A DNA stretch of 64,000 nucleotides from Variovorax sp. Root473 (GTDB lineage: Bacteria > Pseudomonadota > Gammaproteobacteria > Burkholderiales > Burkholderiaceae_C). Where the stretch lies: contig NZ_LMEV01000014.1 of NCBI RefSeq assembly GCF_001426505.1, positions 133,582 to 197,581 of the forward strand, in the 5' to 3' direction. The notes below the pieces were generated by a model. The model had not been told where the DNA came from. It saw only the letters and a list, made by a program, of their open reading frames with translations, and searched no databases. This document shows positions 10,459 through 20,369 of the stretch, piece by piece (position 1 is the first letter of the stretch; every line of letters starts with the position of its first letter). The translations under genes and the position numbers were made by a program.

Positions 10459-11637
10459 TTACCGCAGCTTCAGCGTCGACAGGCCGATGAGGCACAGCAG
10501 CATCGTGATGATCCAGAAGCGCACGACGACTTGCGTCTCGCGCCACCCGCTCTTCTCGAAGTGGTGGTGCAGCGGCGCCATCTTGAGCACGCGGCGGCCT
10601 TCGCCATAGCGCTTCTTCGTGTACTTGAAATACATCACCTGCGCCATCACCGAGATCGCCTCGACCACGAAGATGCCGCCCATGATGAAGAACACGATCT
10701 CCTGGCGCACGATGACGGCGATGGTGCCCAGCGCGCCGCCCAGCGCGAGCGCGCCCACGTCGCCCATGAAGACCTGCGCCGGATGGGTGTTGAACCAGAG
10801 GAACGCGAGCCCCGCGCCGGCCATGGCCGAGCAGAACACCAGCAGCTCGCCGGAGCCCGGGATGGAGGGGAACAGCAGGTACTTGGAAAACACCGCGCTG
10901 CCCGTGACATAGGCGAACACGCCCAGCGCCGAGCCCACCATCACGACCGGCATGATCGCCAGGCCATCGAGGCCGTCGGTCAGGTTGACGGCGTTGCTCG
11001 CACCCACGATCACGAGGTACGTGAGGATCACGAAGCCGATGCCGCCCAGCGGGTAGCTGACTTCCTTGAAAAACGGCACGAGCAGGTTGATCTTGGGCGG
11101 AAAGTCGAGGTCGAAGCCCGAGCGCACCCAGGCGAAGAACAGCTCGAGCACGCGCCAGTTGGAGCTCTCGGAAATACTGAACAGCAGGTAGAAGCCCGCG
11201 AGCAGGCCGACCACCGATTGCCAGAAATACTTCTCGCGCGAGCGCATGCCTTCGGGGTCCTTGCGCACCACCTTGCGCCAGTCGTCCACCCAGCCGATGG
11301 CGCCGAAGCCCATCGTGACCCACAGCACGATCCACACGAAGCGGTTCGACAGGTCGAACCACAGCAAGGTGGCCAACGCAATCGCGAACAGCACGAGCAC
11401 GCCGCCCATGGTGGGCGTGCCGCTCTTGGTCAGGTGCGTTTCCATGCCGTAGCCGCGGATCGGCTGGCCGATCTTGAGCGCGGCCAGCCGGCGGATGACG
11501 TACGGGCCGGCGGCCAGGCCGACCACGAGCGCGGTCAGCGCGGCCATGAGCGCGCGGAACGTGAGGTAATTGAAAACGCGCAGGAACCCGAACTCGGGCG
11601 ACAGCGTCTGCAACCATTGGGCCAGGGACATCAGCAT
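10459..11637 (-). CDS. mraY: Phospho-N-acetylmuramoyl-pentapeptide-transferase MraY
   Basis: Integral membrane enzyme that transfers phospho-MurNAc-pentapeptide to undecaprenyl phosphate, giving lipid I. The 392-residue protein has about ten hydrophobic segments and three conserved acidic or histidine motifs: TMGGVLVLF early, [10 protein letters not shown] in the middle and MAPLHHHFE near the C-terminus. It sits 15 bp after murF and 7 bp before murD. Nothing atypical. Confidence 0.98.
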   Translation of the reverse strand: MLMSLAQWLQTLSPEFGFLRVFNYLTFRALMAALTALVVGLAAGPYVIRRLAALKIGQPIRGYGMETHLTKSGTPTMGGVLVLFAIALATLLWFDLSNRFVWIVLWVTMGFGAIGWVDDWRKVVRKDPEGMRSREKYFWQSVVGLLAGFYLLFSISESSNWRVLELFFAWVRSGFDLDFPPKINLLVPFFKEVSYPLGGIGFVILTYLVIVGASNAVNLTDGLDGLAIMPVVMVGSALGVFAYVTGSAVFSKYLLFPSIPGSGELLVFCSAMAGAGLAFLWFNTHPAQVFMGDVGALALGGALGTIAVIVRQEIVFFIMGGIFVVEAISVMAQVMYFKYTKKRYGEGRRVLKMAPLHHHFEKSGWRETQVVVRFWIITMLLCLIGLSTLKLR

Positions 11638-11652
11638 GGTGTGTTGCGCGGC

Positions 11653-13101
11653 TCATGCGTCATGACCGGCCTCCTTTTGTTGTTGTGCCTCGATCGCCTG
11701 CACCACGCGTTCCATCTTCATGAAGCGCGAACCCTTGACCAGCACGCTGCCCAGCTGCGGCAGGCGGGCGAGCACGGCCGCGCGGAGCGTGTCGAAATCG
11801 TCGAAATGGCGTCCATCGACACCATCGTTGTTGTTGAAAGCCGTTGCCGCATGCACGGTCTCGCCGCCCAGCGTGTAGACGGCGTCGAGGCCGCGCTCGC
11901 GTGCCCAGGCGCCGACCTCGGCGTGGAATTCGGGCGAGCGGTCGCCGACCTCGCCCATTTCGCCGAGCACCAGCAGGCGCGGGGCGGGCAGGCCGGTGAG
12001 CACGTCGATGGCGGCAATCACGGAATCGGGGTTGGCGTTGTAGCTGTCGTCGACCAGCGTGAGCGCGTGCCCGCCGGGCAGCACGACCTCGCTGGCGCGC
12101 GAACGGCCCTTGACCGGCTCGAAGGCCGACAGGCCCGCGGCGATGGTGTCGAGCGACACGCCGGCCGCCAGCGCGCAGGCGGTGGCGGCGAGCGCGTTGC
12201 CCACGTTATGGCGGCCCGCGATGTGCAGGCGCGCATCGAAGGCACCCAGCGGCGTGCGCACGCGAACGCGCCAGGCGCCTTGCTGCCACTGCGCGCTGTC
12301 GAGCGAGATGTCGGCGTCGGCATGCTCGCCGAACGTGAGACAGCGGCGCGAGCCGGTCTGGCGTGCGATGTCGGTCCACAGCGAAGTGAACGTGTCGCCG
12401 TACGGGAACACGGCCGTGCCGTCGTCGGGCAGTTCGGCAAACACGGCGGCGTTCTCGATGGCGACCGCCTCGACGCTGGCCATGAACTCCTGGTGCTCGC
12501 GCTGCGCGTTGTTGACCAGCGCGATGGTCGGGCGCGACATGGCGGCCAGCCGCGCGATCTCGCCCGGGTGGTTCATGCCCAGTTCGAGCACCGCCAACTG
12601 GTGCTGCGCACGCAGTCGCAGCAGCGTGAGCGGCACGCCGATCTCGTTGTTGAAGTTGCCGGCCGTGGCCAGCGCGCGGTCGGCGCGGAAGGCGGCGAGC
12701 ACGGCCGCGATCATCTGCGTGACCGTGGTCTTGCCGTTGCTGCCGGTGACGGCGATGAGCGGCAGGCTGAACTGTGCGCGCCACCCGGCGCTGAGCGCAC
12801 CGAGCGCGACGAGCGAATCGGGCACCTCGAGGCCGGCAAGGCCCGCGGCTTCGAGGCCGCCGTGCGCGATGGCGGCCACGGCGCCCTGCTTCTTCGCGTC
12901 GGCCAGGAAGTCGTTCGCGTCGAAGCGTTCGCCCTTGAGCGCGACGAACAGGTCGCCGGCGGCCAGGGTACGGGTGTCGGTGTGGACGCGCGCAATGACG
13001 GTGGCGGGATCGCCCACGATGCGCGAACCCGGCACCCATTGCTGCGCCTGGGCCAGCGTGAGGTTGAGCGGCGTCGAGACGGGCGTGGTCATGGCGGTCA
13101 T
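11653..13101 (-). CDS. murF: UDP-N-acetylmuramoyl-tripeptide--D-alanyl-D-alanine ligase MurF
   Basis: Mur ligase that completes the UDP-MurNAc-pentapeptide by adding D-Ala-D-Ala. I start it at the ATG overlapping the murE stop by 4 bp (ATGA), giving 482 residues. A long in-frame extension further upstream runs through murE in another frame and is not real. Visible motifs are the N-terminal substrate-domain segment DTRTLAAGDLFVALKG, the P-loop GSNGKTTVTQ, and ELGMNHPGEIARL. A second in-frame ATG three codons later is an alternative start. Confidence 0.96.
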   Translation of the reverse strand: MTAMTTPVSTPLNLTLAQAQQWVPGSRIVGDPATVIARVHTDTRTLAAGDLFVALKGERFDANDFLADAKKQGAVAAIAHGGLEAAGLAGLEVPDSLVALGALSAGWRAQFSLPLIAVTGSNGKTTVTQMIAAVLAAFRADRALATAGNFNNEIGVPLTLLRLRAQHQLAVLELGMNHPGEIARLAAMSRPTIALVNNAQREHQEFMASVEAVAIENAAVFAELPDDGTAVFPYGDTFTSLWTDIARQTGSRRCLTFGEHADADISLDSAQWQQGAWRVRVRTPLGAFDARLHIAGRHNVGNALAATACALAAGVSLDTIAAGLSAFEPVKGRSRASEVVLPGGHALTLVDDSYNANPDSVIAAIDVLTGLPAPRLLVLGEMGEVGDRSPEFHAEVGAWARERGLDAVYTLGGETVHAATAFNNNDGVDGRHFDDFDTLRAAVLARLPQLGSVLVKGSRFMKMERVVQAIEAQQQKEAGHDA

Positions 13102-14654
13102 GCGGCACCCCGCTTCGCGAGCGCGTCGAGCGCGTGGGTCTTGTCGGAGAACGGCAGGCGCTGGCCTGCGATCTCCTGCCACTCTTCGTGGCCCTTGCCG
13201 GCGATCAGCACCACATCTTGCGGGGCCGCCTCGGCGATGGTTTCGGCAATGGCGCGTGCACGGTCGGCCTGCACGCGGGCCGCCTCGGCGCGCGTGAAGC
13301 CGCGCAATGCCTGGCTGATGATGGCGTCGGGGTTCTCGTTGCGCGGGTTGTCGCTGGTGACCACGACATGGTCGGCCTGCCGCTCGGCGACGGCGGCCAT
13401 CAGGGGGCGCTTGATCGGGTCGCGGTTGCCGCCACAGCCGAACACGCACCACAGCGCGCCGCCGCGCTGTTTGGCGAGCGGACGCAGGCCGGCGAGGGCC
13501 TTGTCGAGGGCGTCGGGCGTGTGGGCGTAGTCGACCACGGCCAGCGGTGCGCCCTCGGTGGGCTGCACGCGGTCCATGCGGCCCGGCACGCTGCTGAGGT
13601 GGGCGCAGGCGGCCACGGCCTGCGCGAGCGTCAGGCCCAGCGCGCGCAGCGTGCCGAGCACGCCGAGCAGGTTGGCCACGTTGTACTGGCCGATGAGCCC
13701 GGTCGCGAGCCGTTCGGCCGGCGCCGTGCTGCCGTGCTCGGCCACGGTGAACTGCAGGCCCTGGGCGTCGTAGCCGATGTCGCGTGCCACGAGCCGCGCG
13801 GGCTTGCCGGCGGCCGAGACGGTCCAGACGTCGAGCGCGCCGATGCCGGCGTCGACGAGGTTGGCGCACAGGCTGGCGCCGCGCACGTCGTCGATGTTGA
13901 TCACCGCGGCGCGCAGGCCGGGCCAGCGGAACAGCTCGGCCTTGGCCTGCCAGTAGGCGTCCATGCTGCCGTGGTAGTCGAGGTGGTCCTGCGTGAAGTT
14001 GGTGAACACGGCGACCGCGATGCGGCTGCCGTCGAGGCGGCGCTCGGCGATGCCGATCGACGAGGCCTCGATGGCGCAGGCGCCGAAGCCCTCGGTGACG
14101 AAGCCGCGCAGCGCGCGCTGCAGCATCACGGGGTCGGGCGTGGTCAGGCCGGTGTAGGTGAGGTCGGGCGGCACGCCGATACCCAGGGTACCCACCACGG
14201 CGCAGGGCGACGGGGCGCCGCGCTCGGTGGTGCCGTCCGGGCGCATGGCGCGCACGCCACCGGCCGCGCGCAGCGTGGACAGCGACTCGGCCAGCCACCA
14301 CGCGGTGGAGGTCTTGCCGTTGGTGCCGGTCACGGCCAGCACGTCGAGCTGCGCCGAGGGGTTGTCGTAGAAGGCGGCGGCGATCGGGCCGGTGGCGGCC
14401 TTCAGGCCGGGGTAGCTCACGATGCGTTCATCGCCGTCGAAGCCGAACGCGTCCACGCCCTCGTGCTCGACGAGGCACGCCACGGCACCCTGCGCCAGCG
14501 CGGCCGCCACGTGCTGGCGGCCGTCGGTCGCGGCGCCGGGCCAGGCGATGAAGGCATCGCCCGGGCCGACCGCGCGGCTGTCGGCGTGCAGCACACCCTG
14601 CACGCGTTCTTTCAGCCAGAACGCGGCGGTGGTGGGGGAAGTCAATGTCAGCAT
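13098..14654 (-). CDS. murE: UDP-N-acetylmuramoyl-L-alanyl-D-glutamate--2,6-diaminopimelate ligase MurE
   Basis: Mur ligase adding the third stem residue. The P-loop GTNGKTSTAWW lies near residue 110. The C-terminal motif DNPRNENP carries the DNPR signature that selects meso-diaminopimelate over lysine, so this peptidoglycan is predicted to be of the mDAP type. The protein has 518 residues. It starts one base after the ftsI stop region and overlaps murF by 4 bp at its end. Confidence 0.97.
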   Translation of the reverse strand: MLTLTSPTTAAFWLKERVQGVLHADSRAVGPGDAFIAWPGAATDGRQHVAAALAQGAVACLVEHEGVDAFGFDGDERIVSYPGLKAATGPIAAAFYDNPSAQLDVLAVTGTNGKTSTAWWLAESLSTLRAAGGVRAMRPDGTTERGAPSPCAVVGTLGIGVPPDLTYTGLTTPDPVMLQRALRGFVTEGFGACAIEASSIGIAERRLDGSRIAVAVFTNFTQDHLDYHGSMDAYWQAKAELFRWPGLRAAVINIDDVRGASLCANLVDAGIGALDVWTVSAAGKPARLVARDIGYDAQGLQFTVAEHGSTAPAERLATGLIGQYNVANLLGVLGTLRALGLTLAQAVAACAHLSSVPGRMDRVQPTEGAPLAVVDYAHTPDALDKALAGLRPLAKQRGGALWCVFGCGGNRDPIKRPLMAAVAERQADHVVVTSDNPRNENPDAIISQALRGFTRAEAARVQADRARAIAETIAEAAPQDVVLIAGKGHEEWQEIAGQRLPFSDKTHALDALAKRGAA

Positions 14655-14655
14655 G

Positions 14656-16410
14656 TCAGAAGCTCTCGGGGACGTCTTGCGTCAGCACGAGGGGTTTGAC
14701 CGCCAGATCGGGCGCGACGTTCATCATGCGCAGTGTTTGCTGCACGACTTCGCTGAAGACCGGCGCCGCCGCGAGGCCGCCGAAATACTGGCCGTCGGTC
14801 GGTTCATCGATCATCACCGCGACGATGATGCGCGGCTTCTCGATGGGCGCCATGCCGGTGAACCACGCGCGGTACTTGTTGCTGGCGTAGCCCTTGCCGA
14901 CCTGCTTGTGCGCCGTGCCCGACTTGCCGCCGACCGAGTAGCCCACCGTTTGCGCGCGCGTGCCGGTGCCGCCCGGGCCGGCGGCCATCTGCAGCATCTT
15001 GCGCACCGCGAGCGCATTGGACGGCGAGAACACGCGCACCCCGACGGGCGGCTCGGTGTTCTTCAGGATGGTGACCGGAATGATGGAACCATCGTGCGCA
15101 AACGAGGTGTACGAGTGCGCCATCTGGAACAGCGAGGCCGACAGGCCGTAGCCGTAGGCCATGGTGGCCTGCTCGACCGGCTTCCAGGTCTTCCATGGGC
15201 GCAGCCGGCCCGTCACGGCACCGGGAAACTGGATCTGCGGCTTCTGGCCGTAGCCGAGCGCGGTGTAGGTGTCCCACATCTCGTGGGGCGTCATCTTCTG
15301 GGCGATCTTGAGCGCGCCCACGTTGCTCGATTTCTGGATCACGCCCTCGACCGTCAGCGCCCCGTAGTTGTGGGTGTCGCTGATGGTGAAGCCGCCCAGC
15401 TGGTAGCGCCCGGGCGCGGTGTCGATGATGGTCGAGGGCTTCACGCGGCCGGCCTCCAGCGCCATCGCCACGGTGATGGGCTTCATGGTCGAGCCGGGCT
15501 CGAAGGTATCGGTGAGCGCGCGGTTGCGCAGCTGCTCGCCGGTGAGGTTCTGGCGCTTGTCGGGCACGTAGCTCGGATAGTTGGCCAGCGCCAGCACCTC
15601 GCCGGTGGTGCTGTCGAGCACGACGACGCTGCCGGCCTTGGCCTTGCGCGCCGTGACCGCGTCGCGCAGCTTCTGGTAGGCGAAGAACTGCACCTTGCTG
15701 TCGATGCTGAGCTGGATGTCGCGGCCCTCGACCGGCGGCACCTGTTCGCCCACCCCTTCCACCACGCGGCCCAGACGGTCCTTGATGACACGGCGCGAAC
15801 CGGCCTTGCCGGCCAGTTCCTTGTTGAACGAGAGCTCGATGCCTTCCTGGCCGTTGTCTTCCACGTTGGTGAAGCCCACCACGTGCGCCGCCGCCTCGCC
15901 CTCGGGGTACTGGCGCTTGTATTCCTTGCGCTGGTAGATGCCCTTGAGGTTGAGCGCCGCGATCTGCTTGGCGATGGGCTCGTCGACCTGGCGCTTGATC
16001 CAGACGAAAGTCTTGTCTTCGTCTTCGAGCTTCTTGTCGAAGTCCTTCTGCGACATGCCGAGCAGCTTGGCAACCTGCTTGAGCTTGGCGCGCACCTCGG
16101 GGTCGTCGCGCTCCACGTCTTCAGGAATGGCCCAGATGCTGGGCGCCACCACGCTGGACGCCAGGATGAGCCCGTTGCGGTCGAGGATGCGGCCGCGGTT
16201 GGCCGGCAGCTCCAGCGTGCGCGCAAAGCGCACCTCGCCCTGGCGCTGGAAGAAGCTGTTGTTGAAGACCTGCACGTACGCGGCCCGTCCCGCCAGCATG
16301 AAGAAGCCGAAGGCGATGCCGGCGACGATGAACTTGCTGCGCCACACCGGCGTCTTGCTCGCGAGCAAGGGGCTGGTGGTGTAGCGCACGCTGCGGTTGC
16401 CGCGGCTCAT
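14656..16410 (-). CDS. ftsI: Septal peptidoglycan transpeptidase FtsI (PBP3)
   Basis: Class B penicillin-binding protein that cross-links septal peptidoglycan with FtsW. The 584-residue protein has a short cytoplasmic tail, one N-terminal membrane anchor (FIVAGIAFGFFMLAGRAAYV), a pedestal domain and a transpeptidase domain. The active-site serine motif is STMK within FEPGSTMKP. The second motif is SSN and the third is KSGT. It overlaps ftsL by 4 bp. Confidence 0.98.
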   Translation of the reverse strand: MSRGNRSVRYTTSPLLASKTPVWRSKFIVAGIAFGFFMLAGRAAYVQVFNNSFFQRQGEVRFARTLELPANRGRILDRNGLILASSVVAPSIWAIPEDVERDDPEVRAKLKQVAKLLGMSQKDFDKKLEDEDKTFVWIKRQVDEPIAKQIAALNLKGIYQRKEYKRQYPEGEAAAHVVGFTNVEDNGQEGIELSFNKELAGKAGSRRVIKDRLGRVVEGVGEQVPPVEGRDIQLSIDSKVQFFAYQKLRDAVTARKAKAGSVVVLDSTTGEVLALANYPSYVPDKRQNLTGEQLRNRALTDTFEPGSTMKPITVAMALEAGRVKPSTIIDTAPGRYQLGGFTISDTHNYGALTVEGVIQKSSNVGALKIAQKMTPHEMWDTYTALGYGQKPQIQFPGAVTGRLRPWKTWKPVEQATMAYGYGLSASLFQMAHSYTSFAHDGSIIPVTILKNTEPPVGVRVFSPSNALAVRKMLQMAAGPGGTGTRAQTVGYSVGGKSGTAHKQVGKGYASNKYRAWFTGMAPIEKPRIIVAVMIDEPTDGQYFGGLAAAPVFSEVVQQTLRMMNVAPDLAVKPLVLTQDVPESF

Positions 16411-16751
16411 CGGGCGGGCCTCGCAGTGGGGGCGCCGGGCTTGGGCGGCGTGGTGGGCGGCAGCGGTGCGATGGCCGGGATCACCGAGCCGTCGGGCCGC
16501 ACGTACTGCGTGATGGCCGGCGAGGCCGTACGCATCTGCAGCTGTTCCTTGGCAAGCTTTTCCACACGCAGCGGCGTGGCCTGCGCGCGCTTTTCCACCT
16601 GCAGGCGATCATGCTCGGTTTCGAGCTTGCGCGCCTCCTGCTGTGCGCGATCGAACTCGGTGTAGAGCTGGCGCGACTGGTACTGGGTGTGCACAAGGTA
16701 CAAAGCCGTCGCAATGACGGCCAGCAGAAGGAGCAGGTTGATCCGCGCCAT
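16407..16751 (-). CDS. ftsL: Cell division protein FtsL
   Basis: Small bitopic divisome protein that forms a coiled-coil complex with FtsB and FtsQ. The 114-residue sequence has an N-terminal membrane segment (LLLLAVIATALYLVHTQ). A heptad-like region follows (FDRAQQEARKLETEHDRLQ) and a Pro/Ala-rich tail. FtsL proteins are poorly conserved, so the call rests on the topology and on the position between rsmH and ftsI. Confidence 0.93.
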   Translation of the reverse strand: MARINLLLLLAVIATALYLVHTQYQSRQLYTEFDRAQQEARKLETEHDRLQVEKRAQATPLRVEKLAKEQLQMRTASPAITQYVRPDGSVIPAIAPLPPTTPPKPGAPTARPAR

Positions 16752-16754
16752 GAG

Positions 16755-17678
16755 CTACCCGGCCTCCGTGCGTTCGGCCACCCGAAGGATGGCGCTGCGC
16801 GAGCGCGGATTGCCGCGCACCTCGTCCTCGGACGGCTTGATGCGCTCGAGCGCGTGCAGCTTCATCACCTTGGGTGCGGCGAAGGGCGCGCGGCGGTCGT
16901 AGACCTCCTTCGAATGCTTCGCGATGAACTGCTTGACGATGCGGTCTTCGAGCGAATGGAAGCTGATCACCGCGAGCCGGCCGCCGGGCGCGAGCACCGA
17001 CAGGCTGGCTTCTAGCGCTTGTTGCAGCTCCTCAAGCTCGGCGTTGATGAAAATCCGAAAAGCCTGAAATGTGCGCGTTGCAGGGTTCTGGCCCTGCTCG
17101 CGGGTTTTGACCGTGCCAGCCACGAGCTCGGCCAGTTCGGTGGTGGTTGAAATTGCGCCCCGTTCTTGTCTGCGAGCAACAATCGCCTTTGCAATCTGAA
17201 CAGCAAACCGTTCTTCGCCATAGTCACGGATCACCTCTGCAATTTGTTGAAGTTCGGCCGTTGCCAGCCACTCGGCCACGCTCTCGCCGCGCGTGGTGTC
17301 CATGCGCATGTCGAGCGGGCCGTCGAAACGAAAACTGAAGCCGCGCACCGGGTTGTCGATCTGCGGCGAACTCACGCCCAAGTCCATCAGCAGGCCGTTG
17401 ACGCTGGCGTCGGGCAATTCGCCCAGCGAACGGAATCCCTGGTGGCGGATAGAAAAACGCGCATCCGAGATGCGCGCTGCTTCGGCCACTGCTTCTGCAT
17501 CCTTGTCGAATGCGATGAGCCTGCCTTCTGGCGCCAGCCGCGCGAGGATGGCGCGCGCATGCCCTCCGCGCCCGAAGGTGGCGTCCACGTACGTGCCCGT
17601 GGCTGCCGCGCTGCCGGAAAGAAGGGCTTCCACCGCCTCGTTCAACAAGACGGTCGTGTGGGTCAGGGGGGTGTTCAC
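16755..17678 (-). CDS. rsmH: 16S rRNA (cytosine(1402)-N(4))-methyltransferase RsmH
   Basis: SAM-dependent methyltransferase (formerly MraW) modifying C1402 of 16S rRNA in the P site. The 307-residue protein has the conserved start [13 protein letters not shown], the SAM-binding segment [14 protein letters not shown] and the motif [14 protein letters not shown]. It ends with [13 protein letters not shown] near the C-terminus. The stretch at about 17040-17270 is noticeably less GC-rich than the flanks while the protein stays intact, which may reflect recombination. Confidence 0.97.
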   Translation of the reverse strand: MNTPLTHTTVLLNEAVEALLSGSAAATGTYVDATFGRGGHARAILARLAPEGRLIAFDKDAEAVAEAARISDARFSIRHQGFRSLGELPDASVNGLLMDLGVSSPQIDNPVRGFSFRFDGPLDMRMDTTRGESVAEWLATAELQQIAEVIRDYGEERFAVQIAKAIVARRQERGAISTTTELAELVAGTVKTREQGQNPATRTFQAFRIFINAELEELQQALEASLSVLAPGGRLAVISFHSLEDRIVKQFIAKHSKEVYDRRAPFAAPKVMKLHALERIKPSEDEVRGNPRSRSAILRVAERTEAG

Positions 17679-17686
17679 GGGGCTCC

Positions 17687-18115
17687 TCAGAACGCGAAGT
17701 CCTGAAACACATCCGGCATCTCGCCCTGGGTGGCCTCGGCCTCCTTGGCCTCGTAGGTGGCCTTGTCCCAGAGTTCGAAGTGGTTGCCCATGCCCAGCAG
17801 CAGCGTCTCGCGGTTGATGCCGGTGGCCGCGCGCAGCTCGGGCGACACCAGCACGCGGCCGGTGCCGTCCATCTCGACGTCCATTGCGTTACCAAGGAAG
17901 ACGCGCTTCCACCACTGCGCCGACATCGGCAGCGCAGCAATGCGTTCGCGGAATTTTTCCCATTCGGGACGGGGGAACACCATCAGGCATCCGTGCGGAT
18001 GCTTGGTGATCGTGAGCTGGCCGCCCGCCGTGGCGCTCAGGACGTCGCGATGCCGGGTCGGCACGGAGAGCCGCCCCTTGGCATCCAGACTGAGCGATGA
18101 AGCGCCTTGAAACAC
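17687..18115 (-). CDS. mraZ: Transcriptional regulator MraZ
   Basis: SpoVT/AbrB-fold DNA-binding protein that represses its own dcw cluster in Escherichia coli. I chose the GTG that yields [16 protein letters not shown], matching the conserved family start MFQG and giving 142 residues. A second GTG six bases upstream (18121) lies closer to the AGGGG motif and is a fair alternative, and the longer 165-codon frame adds unconserved residues. The duplicated AbrB motifs are visible ([14 protein letters not shown] and [13 protein letters not shown]). The probable operator lies 57-90 bp upstream. Confidence 0.94.
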   Translation of the reverse strand: MFQGASSLSLDAKGRLSVPTRHRDVLSATAGGQLTITKHPHGCLMVFPRPEWEKFRERIAALPMSAQWWKRVFLGNAMDVEMDGTGRVLVSPELRAATGINRETLLLGMGNHFELWDKATYEAKEAEATQGEMPDVFQDFAF

Positions 18116-18171
18116 GACCACGAAACCCCTGTGGTGGGAGGTGCCGCAACACCCGAAAGGGGCGTTGCCCG

Positions 18172-18205
18172 CACTTTTTCCCACTTAACTGCACTTTTTT
18201 CCACT
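18172..18205 (-). promoter_or_regulatory. Probable MraZ operator: four AGTG repeats at 10-bp spacing
   Basis: On the minus strand AGTG occurs four times at exactly 10-bp intervals (CACT on the plus strand at 18172, 18182, 18192 and 18202). MraZ is known to bind direct repeats with a TGGG-like core separated so that the period is one helical turn. The array is 57-90 bp before the mraZ start, which fits autorepression of the whole cluster. Confidence 0.8.
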
Positions 18206-18230
18206 GTAGCAGGAAACACTTGCGACGCAA
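18203..18230 (-). promoter_or_regulatory. Candidate mraZ (dcw) promoter
   Basis: On the minus strand TTGCGT (18225-18230) and TACAGT (18203-18208) are separated by 16 bp and resemble -35 and -10 elements. The -10 overlaps the first MraZ repeat, so MraZ binding would block initiation. Hexamer matches are only moderate. Confidence 0.35.
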
Positions 18231-18274
18231 CTGGGGCCCGGGGGTATTTTTTGTAATGGAATCAACGACTTAGC

Positions 18275-18300
18275 GCCGATTTCCAAACTTGGAAATCGGC
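18275..18300. repeat. Perfect 26-bp palindrome between hslU and mraZ
   Basis: Two 12-base arms (left arm GCCGATTTCCAA) flank a 2-base centre. No T-run follows on either strand, so a classic intrinsic terminator is unlikely. The tiny centre suits a dimeric-protein operator better than an RNA loop. It lies between the hslU stop and the mraZ operator. Confidence 0.75.
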
Positions 18301-18388
18301 GAATTGTGTTGAAAATGAAGTACTTAGCTCACGCAGTGAAAGTGATGCGTGAAGGACGACCCCGTTACAGGGGCCGAGGGAGGCGGCT

Positions 18389-19717
18389 TCAGAGGATGAA
18401 GCGCGAAAGGTCTTCGTCGTGACTTAGTGCCGCAAGGCGCTCGTCGACATAAGCGGCATCGATACGGATCGTCTGGCCCTCGATGCGGGTGGCGTCGAAG
18501 CTTACCTCATCGAGCAGGCGCTCCATCACGGTCGAGAGACGGCGTGCGCCGATGTTCTCGGTGCGCTCGTTCACCTCGAAGGCGATGGCCGCCAGCCGCG
18601 TGATGCCGTCGGGCGCAAAGTCGAGCGTCACGCCTTCGGTGGCCAGCAGCGCCTGGTACTGCTTCACGAGCGACGCGCGGGTCTGCGTGAGGATGCTCTC
18701 GAAGTCCGACACCGAGAGCGATTGCAGCTCGACGCGGATCGGAAAACGACCCTGCAGCTCAGGGATCAGGTCGCTGGGCTTGCTCAGGTGAAACGCGCCG
18801 CTCGCGATGAACAGCATGTGGTCGGTGCGCACCACGCCGTACTTGGTCGACACGGCCGTGCCTTCCACGAGCGGCAGCAGGTCGCGCTGCACGCCCTGGC
18901 GCGAGACGTCGGAGCCCTGCGCTTCGCTGCGCGTGGCGACCTTGTCGATCTCGTCGATGAACACGATGCCGTTCTGCTCGGCGTTGGCAATCGCCTGCGT
19001 GCGGATCTCGTCCTCGTTGACCAGCTTGGCGGCCTCTTCGTCGATCAAAAGGCGCATCGCCTCGGCGATCTTGAGCTTGCGCGTCTTGCGCTTGCCGCCG
19101 CCGAGCTGGCCGAACATGCCGCGCAGTTGCTCGGTCATTTCCTCCATGCCGGCGGGGCCCATGATCTCGAGCGGCGCGCGGGTCTCGGCGAGGTCGAGTT
19201 CGATCTCCTTGTCGTCGAGCTGGTGCTCGCGCAGCTTCTTGCGGAAGGCCTGGCGCGTCGGGTTGGGGCTGTCGAGCGCGGGCGCAGCGCCATCGGCGCC
19301 GCGCGCCGGCGGCAGCAGCGCGTCGAGGATGCGCTCTTCGGCCGCGTCTTCGGCGCGCGCACGCACCTTCACACTTTCGGATTCGCGCGTCTGCTTGACG
19401 GCGATCTCGGCGAGGTCGCGAATGATCGAATCGACGTCCTTGCCCACGTAGCCCACCTCGGTGAACTTGGTGGCCTCGACCTTGATGAAGGGCGCATCGG
19501 CCAGGCGGGCCAGGCGGCGGGCGATTTCGGTCTTGCCGACGCCCGTCGGGCCGATCATGAGGATGTTCTTCGGTGTGATCTCGTGACGCAGCTTCTCGTC
19601 AACCTTCTGGCGGCGCCAGCGGTTGCGCAGTGCAATGGCCACGGCGCGCTTGGCGGCAGGCTGGCCGACGATGTGATTGTCGAGCTCGGAGACGATCTCC
19701 TGGGGGGTCATGGACAT
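18389..19717 (-). CDS. hslU: ATP-dependent protease ATPase subunit HslU
   Basis: AAA+ unfoldase (ClpY) that feeds substrates to the HslV peptidase. The 442-residue protein shows Walker [16 protein letters not shown] near residue 57 and Walker [10 protein letters not shown]. It includes the family-specific I-domain and the C-terminal tail DLSRFIL that docks into HslV. It begins two bases after the hslV stop, so the two subunits are co-translated. Start and length are standard. Confidence 0.98.
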   Translation of the reverse strand: MSMTPQEIVSELDNHIVGQPAAKRAVAIALRNRWRRQKVDEKLRHEITPKNILMIGPTGVGKTEIARRLARLADAPFIKVEATKFTEVGYVGKDVDSIIRDLAEIAVKQTRESESVKVRARAEDAAEERILDALLPPARGADGAAPALDSPNPTRQAFRKKLREHQLDDKEIELDLAETRAPLEIMGPAGMEEMTEQLRGMFGQLGGGKRKTRKLKIAEAMRLLIDEEAAKLVNEDEIRTQAIANAEQNGIVFIDEIDKVATRSEAQGSDVSRQGVQRDLLPLVEGTAVSTKYGVVRTDHMLFIASGAFHLSKPSDLIPELQGRFPIRVELQSLSVSDFESILTQTRASLVKQYQALLATEGVTLDFAPDGITRLAAIAFEVNERTENIGARRLSTVMERLLDEVSFDATRIEGQTIRIDAAYVDERLAALSHDEDLSRFIL

Positions 19718-19719
19718 GG

Positions 19720-20265
19720 TCAGAGCGCTTCCACCGTGTGGTTCATGTTCGTGTAGATGCAGATTTCTCCGGCGATCGCCAGCGATTTGCGCACGATCTG
19801 CTCGGCCGTGAGGTCGGTGTTGTCGATCAGCGCCTTGGCCGCCGACTGGGCGTACGCGCCGCCCGAACCGATGGCGATCACGCCGTCTTCAGGCTCCAAC
19901 ACGTCGCCATTGCCGGTGATGATGAGCGAAGTCGTGGCGTCGGCCACGGCCAGCATGGCCTCGAGCTTGCGCAGCACACGGTCGGTGCGCCAGTCCTTGG
20001 TGAGCTCGACCGCCGCGCGGGTCAGGTGGCCCTGGTGCTTCTCGAGCTTGGCCTCGAAGCGCTCGAAGAGCGTGAAGGCATCGGCGGTGGCGCCGGCGAA
20101 TCCCGCCAGGACCTTGCCGTGATAGAGCCGGCGCACCTTGCGCGCCGTGCCCTTGATGACGATGTTGCCGAGAGTGACCTGCCCGTCCCCGCCGATGGCG
20201 ACCTGGTCGCCTTGGGGGGTCTTGCGGCGCACGCTCACGATGGTGGTGCCGTGAAACTGTTCCAT
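19720..20265 (-). CDS. hslV: ATP-dependent protease peptidase subunit HslV
   Basis: Threonine peptidase forming the proteolytic core of HslUV. The chosen ATG gives [14 protein letters not shown] and 181 residues; the active threonine is one of the two after HG, exposed by removal of the short propeptide. A proteasome-like beta-fold segment ([15 protein letters not shown]) and the conserved [14 protein letters not shown] are visible. The open frame continues upstream, and a second ATG three codons earlier is possible. Confidence 0.96.
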   Translation of the reverse strand: MEQFHGTTIVSVRRKTPQGDQVAIGGDGQVTLGNIVIKGTARKVRRLYHGKVLAGFAGATADAFTLFERFEAKLEKHQGHLTRAAVELTKDWRTDRVLRKLEAMLAVADATTSLIITGNGDVLEPEDGVIAIGSGGAYAQSAAKALIDNTDLTAEQIVRKSLAIAGEICIYTNMNHTVEAL

Positions 20266-20369
20266 CGCAGCCATCTGGGGATGGGCCCCGCCAATGCAAC
20301 CCTTTCGGTCGGACAAACTGCTGGCGGAAAACACCACCGCGCAGGGGCCGAGGAACCCCTGTTACGGGC

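Noticed and set aside
13134..14699. Long plus-strand ORF opposite murE
   Set aside because: It is rich in Arg, Gly, Ala and His with no motif and lies wholly antisense to murE, whose Mur ligase motifs are intact. High GC makes such shadow ORFs common.
18172..18205. Short phased repeats read as a possible CRISPR-like array
   Set aside because: The unit is 4-5 bases at 10-bp spacing, with no 25-40 base repeats or spacers. The MraZ operator explanation fits.
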